A stretch of 64,000 nucleotides of DNA. Source: Actinomortierella ambigua. Lineage: Eukaryota; Mortierellomycota; Mortierellomycetes; Mortierellales; Mortierellaceae. Shown here piece by piece: positions 58,896 through 64,000 of the stretch; position 1 is the first letter of the stretch, and every line of letters starts with the position of its first letter. The stretch covers positions 89,285 to 153,284 of the forward strand of contig JAAAJB010000006.1 in the NCBI GenBank assembly GCA_016098155.1. The letters run 5' to 3'. Position numbers and translations under genes: made by a program. Under the pieces are notes generated by a model that saw only the letters and a program-made list of their open reading frames with translations, searched no databases and had not been told where the DNA came from.

Positions 58896-59287
58896 TTTTG
58901 GAACCAGCTGTACACGGCAGTGTCGATGCGCTTGCAGGCCACCATGCGGGAGAGCCCCTCAACGAAGGATACGCAGTAGGAGGAGAAGGAGGAGGAGACG
59001 GTGCGAATGTGGTAGATGCAATGGATGAGCCGCATCATGAAGCAGACGACGAGGATGAGGATGAGGTCGATGAGGGCGATGAAGATGAGGAGGAAGAGTC
59101 GGTGGATGAAGAGGCCGAGGCGGCAGCCTGTGAGCAGGCGCTGGCCACATCGAAGCAATTGGTGGACAGGTTTCTCGAGGCGCTGCCGCGGCTCAAGGTG
59201 TTGGAGCTGCCATACCGTCCACATGCAGTGCGCTCTCAGGCGTTTCAGACTTATCTCCGGCAACGGCGTCCTGGACTCCGCTTTTGA
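56810..59287 (+). CDS. F-box / leucine-rich-repeat-type protein
   Basis: Single-exon frame of 825 residues. The N-terminus is an F-box (LPEIRFRVCCFLDDADLARV, then ALVSSDWYLASRQLLW), which would bind Skp1 in an SCF ubiquitin ligase. It is followed by irregular leucine-rich repeats (CPNLASLDLTGQP, LKSLQTLSLWTFSV, FPHLQVLSLAVE, NKGLKTLQVPSCSLL, CSRLQTLDLSSHCLF, LTQLRDLRLDMIPW, LPRLEYLNLGAIQG) that probably form the substrate-binding face. These are interrupted by low-complexity inserts: Ala-Gly repeats (about residue 160), a Gln-rich block (about 490-530), a Gly run (about 640), poly-Gln (about 685) and an acidic stretch (about 745-770). F-box/LRR genes are greatly expanded in Mortierella-type fungi (established knowledge). 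A piece of this gene is duplicated at 63584-63935. A polyadenylation-like AATAAA lies at 59465. Confidence 0.88.
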
Positions 59288-59656
59288 ACCACCAACTTTA
59301 GGAGAAAGAGGGTGTGGGTGCGGCTCCCTTTCAAGGACGTGCAGTTGATTTGTTTTTTGTAGTTTTACTAGTGGTTGGTGGGGATAATTATCCCCTTCCC
59401 CCTCTCCCATGTCCCCTTCATGTATTTTTATTCCATTGTGCCTCCTTCCTTCTTCCAAAAAAAATAAATAAAAAAGATGGAAGTCCAGAAGCATAGGATG
59501 CGATATCAAAATCCTTGAACAGAAGTTGAAATTGGAGAGACCCTGGCGGTGCCAAGGTTTTGTTGGGTCACATCGTGCAAGCGTTCTTGGACGTGTCGAG
59601 GGCTATTCTTTATTGTGTTCGAACGAGTCGAAATATTTGCGAGCTGGCCACAGGTT
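59288..59656. other. Intergenic, 3' flank of the F-box gene
   Basis: Contains the likely 3' UTR and AATAAATAAA polyadenylation signals near 59465. No gene. Confidence 0.5.
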
Positions 59657-60000
59657 TTAAGGGCGAGAAAAAAAAAAGATGCAATACAAGCACTTTAACT
59701 TAGGCTTGAAAGAATAATAGTAATGACTGGGATCATTCCAACTTAAGCCTGGGGACACTAAGGAGGTCGCTCTGCCGCTACAGTTTGAAGTTGGCCAAAG
59801 GTGAACTGTCCTGTTGGTCTTGTTTGGCCCTCTCACGGCACCTGCCGAGTGCAAGTTGTAGCAACGATCGACCTCGGGATCCAACGCGATCGACTGCATC
59901 CCACTTCCGTCGTAAATCTCAAAGTAGCAAGGCCCTCTTCCTGGCAGAGCAGGTTCTGGCCACTAGGATCAATGCTATTGTCGCCAAGAGGAAGATCCTG
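59657..60000 (-). pseudogene. Decayed small secreted-protein gene
   Basis: On the minus strand a signal-peptide-like segment (RIFLLATIALILVARTCSA, about 60000-59944) is followed, after a one-base frame change near 59933, by a coherent extracellular-type sequence. That sequence contains CYFEIYDGSGMQSIALDP, RCYNLHSAG and LSWNDPSHYYYSFKP. No ATG precedes the signal segment in frame, and the end runs on past the SFKP block. The pattern of Cys, CYNL and YYSFKP resembles small beta-sandwich secreted proteins common in this fungal group (recalled, not searched). A missing start plus a frameshift argue for loss of function. Alternatively, a sequence error or tiny intron could hide a real gene. Confidence 0.45.
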
Positions 60001-60005
60001 GTACA

Positions 60006-60646
60006 GCTTAGTATTTTTTTTTCGTGGTTCTTCTTCCTTTAAATATTGAAGGGCGATTCTAGGCGCAGTATGTCATAAACTATTCCTTTTTTTCAGCAGG
60101 GGTAGCGCAATGCCGGGGGTCGGAATGCGCAAATTTTTCGTGAATACCGGGGCCAGGATAGTGAGGAGAAGAGAGGGATGACAACAACATGGGCATATCA
60201 AGGCACGAAACAGCCACGGAGATAACTGGTATGCGACGACATGTCCAATCCTCAGGCCCCTCAGGGTCTAAGGTCAAGAAGCCATGCCACTCTCCGCATC
60301 ATATCGATATCCTCCGATACAAGAAACGCTTGCCTCATCTGGGTATGATAGAGCCTCAAGCGCTATTGCGTGAACAATCTTCAATGTCTCGCAAATTGTC
60401 AACGCCTTGGGCTCATCAATGCTCTCACGAAAAATGCTTCTCCAATTTCGGCCTTCACAATCTTGCACTGAGGGCACGGCTGGTAAAAGGACATAACAGT
60501 TACAACCCTGATTGTCCACACACAGCCTTTGTAGACTTGAAAGCATATAGCGCCATAGAAAGATATTGATTGGTGAACTCAGTCAAAAAAGGCTCTCAAG
60601 AGTTTATTTGAACCTGGCCTCTTTTTGCACCGGAGCTGACTATTGT
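60006..60646. other. Intergenic with possible coding relics
   Basis: The minus strand at 60546-60274 and 60277-60080 holds short frames with coding-like composition (for example LKIVHAIALEALSYPDEASV, and a CPQC-x-V-K-A-E segment in another frame). They are broken by shifts. They probably derive from an old gene or mobile element that I do not recognise. Confidence 0.3.
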
Positions 60647-60835
60647 TTAGCCATGGACGCAATAGTTATAAGAGTTACACGTGAATCCTTCTGGGCATTT
60701 GCCGTTTTTGCAAGGATTACGACGAGGGTGTCCTCTCTTATCCACAGTGGCGGGGCTTGCATCCGAGGTGGCGATGATGATGCCAGCACAGACGACTAGC
60801 AGAGATACGATCGACTTGTTGCTAAGAAACTTCAT
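60647..60835 (-). CDS. Secreted Kex2-processed four-cysteine peptide precursor
   Basis: A complete 62-residue frame on the minus strand. Residues 1-27 are a signal peptide with a hydrophobic core (SIVSLLVVCAGIIIA). A short propeptide ends in the dibasic site DKR at residue 34, a typical Kex2 cleavage point. The predicted mature peptide of 28 residues contains four cysteines in the order C-x4-C-x5-C-x5-C (within CKNGKCPEGFTC and NYCVHG) and starts with a basic segment (GHPRR). This is the build of a small disulfide-bonded peptide, as in fungal antimicrobial, killer or signalling peptides. No named family is recognised and no activity can be stated. A TATA-like GTATAAG sits about 110 bp upstream. 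Confidence 0.65.
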   Translation of the reverse strand: MKFLSNKSIVSLLVVCAGIIIATSDASPATVDKRGHPRRNPCKNGKCPEGFTCNSYNYCVHG

Positions 60836-60943
60836 GGTGAGGAGACGGAGACTTGAGGTTGGGGCCTTGGTAGATGGATCTTGCTTGAGTTGAGTGGAGT
60901 GTGTTTTCGATGTTGGATGATGAAGGGCAAGCGAGATGCGTTC

Positions 60944-60950
60944 TTATACG
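60944..60950 (-). promoter_or_regulatory. TATA-like box of the four-cysteine peptide gene
   Basis: GTATAAG on the minus strand, 109 bp upstream of the ATG at 60835. Confidence 0.4.
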
Positions 60951-63583
60951 AAACGGATCTGTGCAACAAAAGCCTGAATCGCGTCGTCCCATGGCGACGG
61001 TGTTACCCGCAAATTATCGCTTATGAAGTGGGCGCTGCCGATATTATTGAGTTTCGGTGTGTTTCTCGTGATGCTTTGGCCTTGATCTGTTCCCAACTCT
61101 TGATCTCTGCTACAATCCTCCTGCCTCCCTCTCGATGACTTCTCTTTTGTCTCTCCAACCTCTTGGTAATGTCAACCCCAATCCCCTCTCGGTACTGTCA
61201 ACCCCAATCCCCTTGCGCCCTACCCATAATTTGGCGTTTGATCTTCCTACCCCCACAGTGTTTTCCAACCTCTCCTTGAGGTTCAAGCCTTTGTCTTTTA
61301 TCAATCGCTCAAGATTATTTTGGCGTCTCATCTGTACTTTGGTCCTTGCTACTCCTATCCAAAAGAAAGTAATGCTTCTTTCCTATGGTGTATAGCACGA
61401 AAGTACTGGAGACTTGCCGAAGAATACTGTGTCCTCGTCTTGAACTCTTTCAGGTTCCTGGTGTGGTCGAATTCCATGGGCGTATTCCATGAGCGTATTC
61501 TATGGGTGTATTTCTGGATGGACTCACTTTTTTACTTTCCCCACGTCTTTGCTATATGCTCTGGCTATGCTCCTGATATCTACGTAGCCTCACACGGTCA
61601 TTGCTTGGCTATCAGCCATTTGCATTCCATGTACGACACTAAGTGTGTGTATTCTTGGGGAGAATGCTGTCCACGTGTGCACTCTTCGTGCATCCCAAGA
61701 TTGTTTCCTTCACCCTTATCATTGGTATTGTCCCTTTAATGTCGTGCGCCTGCTCAACAAAGTTTTCCTTCAGGATTGCATGATTGAAATACATGTGCGT
61801 ATTCCTGTCGGCTATCTTCGCCATTTGTCAATTCTGCAAAGGTAAGGAGGTGTAGTTTATTCAGGTACGAATCAAGTTTGGCGACTGTCGACGATATGAA
61901 ATTCTCGCTTTCCAAATTTACACACTATAAGCCTCTACCGCTCGATAAATGCTTATCTCAGTTATTGGTACCAGTACACTCGACCTCCTACCAGTACGAA
62001 ACTCGGTATCCACCCTCACACCAAAAAGTACTGAGAATGGTAGGCTACGCTAAACACCTGAGTTAACAAATACGGAAGAAATATGAGGTAGAGTACACGG
62101 TGATATCTTCATTTTGATATGGCTTTGAAAGTAAACCAGCTCCTTCTTTCACCCTTATCGCACATAATTGTCCTTCTCTCGTGTGTCTTCTTCTCCCTAT
62201 CCCCTAACACATGGATTGGCACAAAAGATGTTTGCGTAGATTGGTCAAATGTCAAAGCCTTTGTCACCAGTGGTCTTGTATGACAACTGTATTCTGTTGA
62301 CCGCACCTACCCCAAAGTCCACCGTCGACTCTACTCATGGTGCCGAGCGCGATGGTTGAGCACCCCACACTAATGACCTTGACAGCACTGCTGCGACCGC
62401 GTTGGGGCCCAGTGTTAAAGTCGCACATACCTCCCCACCCCCGCTCCCTCCCACCAGAGACTATCAAGTTTGCCGTAGCCATGTCTCGCCATCGCGAGCT
62501 TCGTGTCCAACAAGATTGAGAACTACGATTGGAAAACGATATAGGATCATCCCCGCTTAAGTGCAGTTATTGCCTCGAGGGCAAGGATCACTAGGATGGT
62601 GACTTGCCAAACACCATCGAGATTGTGAATGCTGTACGTAATCTTGATGCAACATCTTTTATCATTTTCTATTGCAATGCCCGTCGTTTCACGCGGCAGT
62701 AAATTTGGGTAAGCACAGTCGGTGGTGCTACTTACGGCAAATACAACACCTGGCGTTTGGATTGATTCGACAAAGAGCTTGTTTCACCTCACTTGGGCAT
62801 GTTCCTACCGCTCGCTTCACGGACGCCACCATTAAGAAAGGGGAGCTACGTCTGCCAGGCGGAGAAAAAAACGCTTTGTCTAGATCACCTGCATTACGTC
62901 GAAGCGACTAATCCAAGGAGCTGATGCCTATGTCCATGTTGTAAAAGCGTCGGTCAGATTTAAACCCCTTAAAATTGCTTGGGCGTAGTTCTAGCGTCGC
63001 ATCCTTGTGGCAAACTGCTTCGTGCTAATGACTACAAGGGCTACAACAAAGAGATTCCAGTCCCGCCTTGATCCCTGAGCTAAAGCTTCGCTCTTCAGCC
63101 AAAGCTAGGATTACCCAGGTCATTTCAGTAGCTGGCCTCGTTTGCCTCGAGGCTTCGTTCGTATGACCATCTCATGTCAGCGATACTGCTTCTTGGCTCT
63201 CCCTAAGGAAAATCCCTCATACTTGTGGCAATAGCATTGATTCAAGAGGCTTTCAAGGTCCAAAGGAGTATATGCCCTGCGAGACTACTGCATTTTCATC
63301 TTCCATCAGACACATGCTTCATTTTCTCAAGTACCTCGAATATATCTTGAGATACGCATGCACACAAACCAGATAAACAAAAGCTAGATCTTGGCTGCTT
63401 GGCACGAGTTCCCTTTTCTGAGGGTGAGCAACGCGAAATCTATAATACCCCCGAAGAAGCACCGACAGCTTACCCTAAGAAGAATGGAATGTGGCTGGAG
63501 GTGCTTAACCCTTCTTGATTTCCTTAGTTGTCGTATTTCACTTCAACTCTTGCTGCTGGAACTTTATTCCACTCCCCCTTGTC
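60951..63583. other. 2.6-kb gene-poor region
   Basis: AT-richer DNA with no supported gene. A short imperfect tandem repeat (TGTCAACCCCAATCCCC, two copies) lies at about 61171-61213. Open frames are short and fragmentary. Confidence 0.4.
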
Positions 63584-63935
63584 GGCCCCTACGACACGTT
63601 CTTGACCACGCCGAGCAGCTTGAAGTGCTCGATTACTCCAGGATCCAGCTGTTCAAGTGGTCGTCTCTCCCCTCATCAACACAACAGGCCCTGGAGGAGC
63701 GCTTCGGGCTCTCCGTGGCTGCACAGCAGAGACTTCTTGGTTCTGGACCCGGGGTAGGGTTGGACGCCATGACGGAACAAGATCTGCGTGACGAAGTGCT
63801 CAAAGTCGTTTTTGGATTCCCGTTCTGGACTGGATGCTCACGTCTGCAGACTCTGGACCTTTCCTCTCACTGCCTCTTTGTCCAGTCACCACGATCACAA
63901 CGTCGGCCACGCGAGCCATCACAGCAACAGTCACA
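63584..63935 (+). pseudogene. Duplicated fragment of the F-box/LRR gene
   Basis: Matches 57964-58314 of the F-box gene (its residues 387-501) with about 15 substitutions in 350 bp. The match starts abruptly at CTACGACACG and ends at ACAGTCACA. The sequence before and after is unrelated, apart from an in-frame continuation of about ten residues ending at a TGA at 63963. The frame inside the copy is intact. Twelve of the changes are synonymous and three change an amino acid. There is no F-box and no start region, so the piece is a gene fragment, perhaps from a paralogue that was itself functional. Confidence 0.85.
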
Positions 63936-64000
63936 AACACCAGCGAGTCTCCTTATGTCCTGACAAGGTCCGGTCACAGGCACCGCAGTTTGTCTAGCCA

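Noticed and set aside
58640..59509. A 289-codon minus-strand frame under the F-box gene
   Set aside because: Shadow of the acidic and poly-Gln coding repeats; no independent support.

Overview
The window is nuclear DNA of a filamentous fungus, most likely an early-diverging lineage such as Mortierellomycotina (inference). The genes have many short introns (about 80-390 bp, one of 603 bp) with GTAAGT/GTATGN-type donors and mostly (C/T)AG acceptors. Intergenic DNA is rich in C/T tracts and simple repeats. The gene set includes TBCK, dynactin p25, CSC1, a large NAD-glutamate dehydrogenase and CENP-O, which fits a fungus that kept genes lost in budding yeast. There is one 10-bp assembly gap (47107-47116). 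No tRNA, rRNA or CRISPR was seen.

Layout. 1-7.6 kb: two minus-strand genes for disordered Ser/Gln-rich proteins; the first runs off the left edge. 8.2-10.8 kb: a CENP-O/Mal2-like kinetochore gene (minus, 5 exons). 11.9-13.5 kb: a secreted PL14-type polysaccharide lyase (plus). 13.6-18.3 kb: TBCK (minus, 9 exons), head-to-head with dynactin subunit 5 (plus, 5 exons, to 19.5 kb). 23.0-25.5 kb: a CENP-B-like DNA-binding gene (plus). 25.5-33.3 kb: a gene-poor stretch with two small secreted-protein genes, a decayed gag-protease retroelement and a broken dynamin-stalk fragment. 33.4-37.4 kb: a CSC1/OSCA-family channel (minus, 6 exons). 38.8-42.5 kb: NAD-specific glutamate dehydrogenase (minus, 3 exons). 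42.5-48.1 kb: long repeat-rich spacer. 48.2-59.3 kb: compact block of a coiled-coil protein, mitochondrial thioredoxin, an SR-like protein, a 2H phosphoesterase and an F-box protein, arranged in alternating orientation. 59.3-64.0 kb: gene-poor, with a decayed secreted-protein gene, a Kex2-type cysteine-rich peptide gene and a duplicated fragment of the F-box gene.

Functional links. TBCK (endosomal trafficking) and dynactin p25 (dynein cargo adaptor) share a 195-bp divergent promoter. The divergent pairs thioredoxin/SR-like and 2H/F-box have 144-bp and 221-bp promoters. Secreted and cysteine-rich genes lie in or beside the repeat-rich, decayed regions, the usual setting for fast-evolving fungal secretome genes (inference). 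I reconstructed exon-intron structures by hand from splice sites and reading-frame phase. In every multi-exon model the exon lengths sum to a multiple of three.
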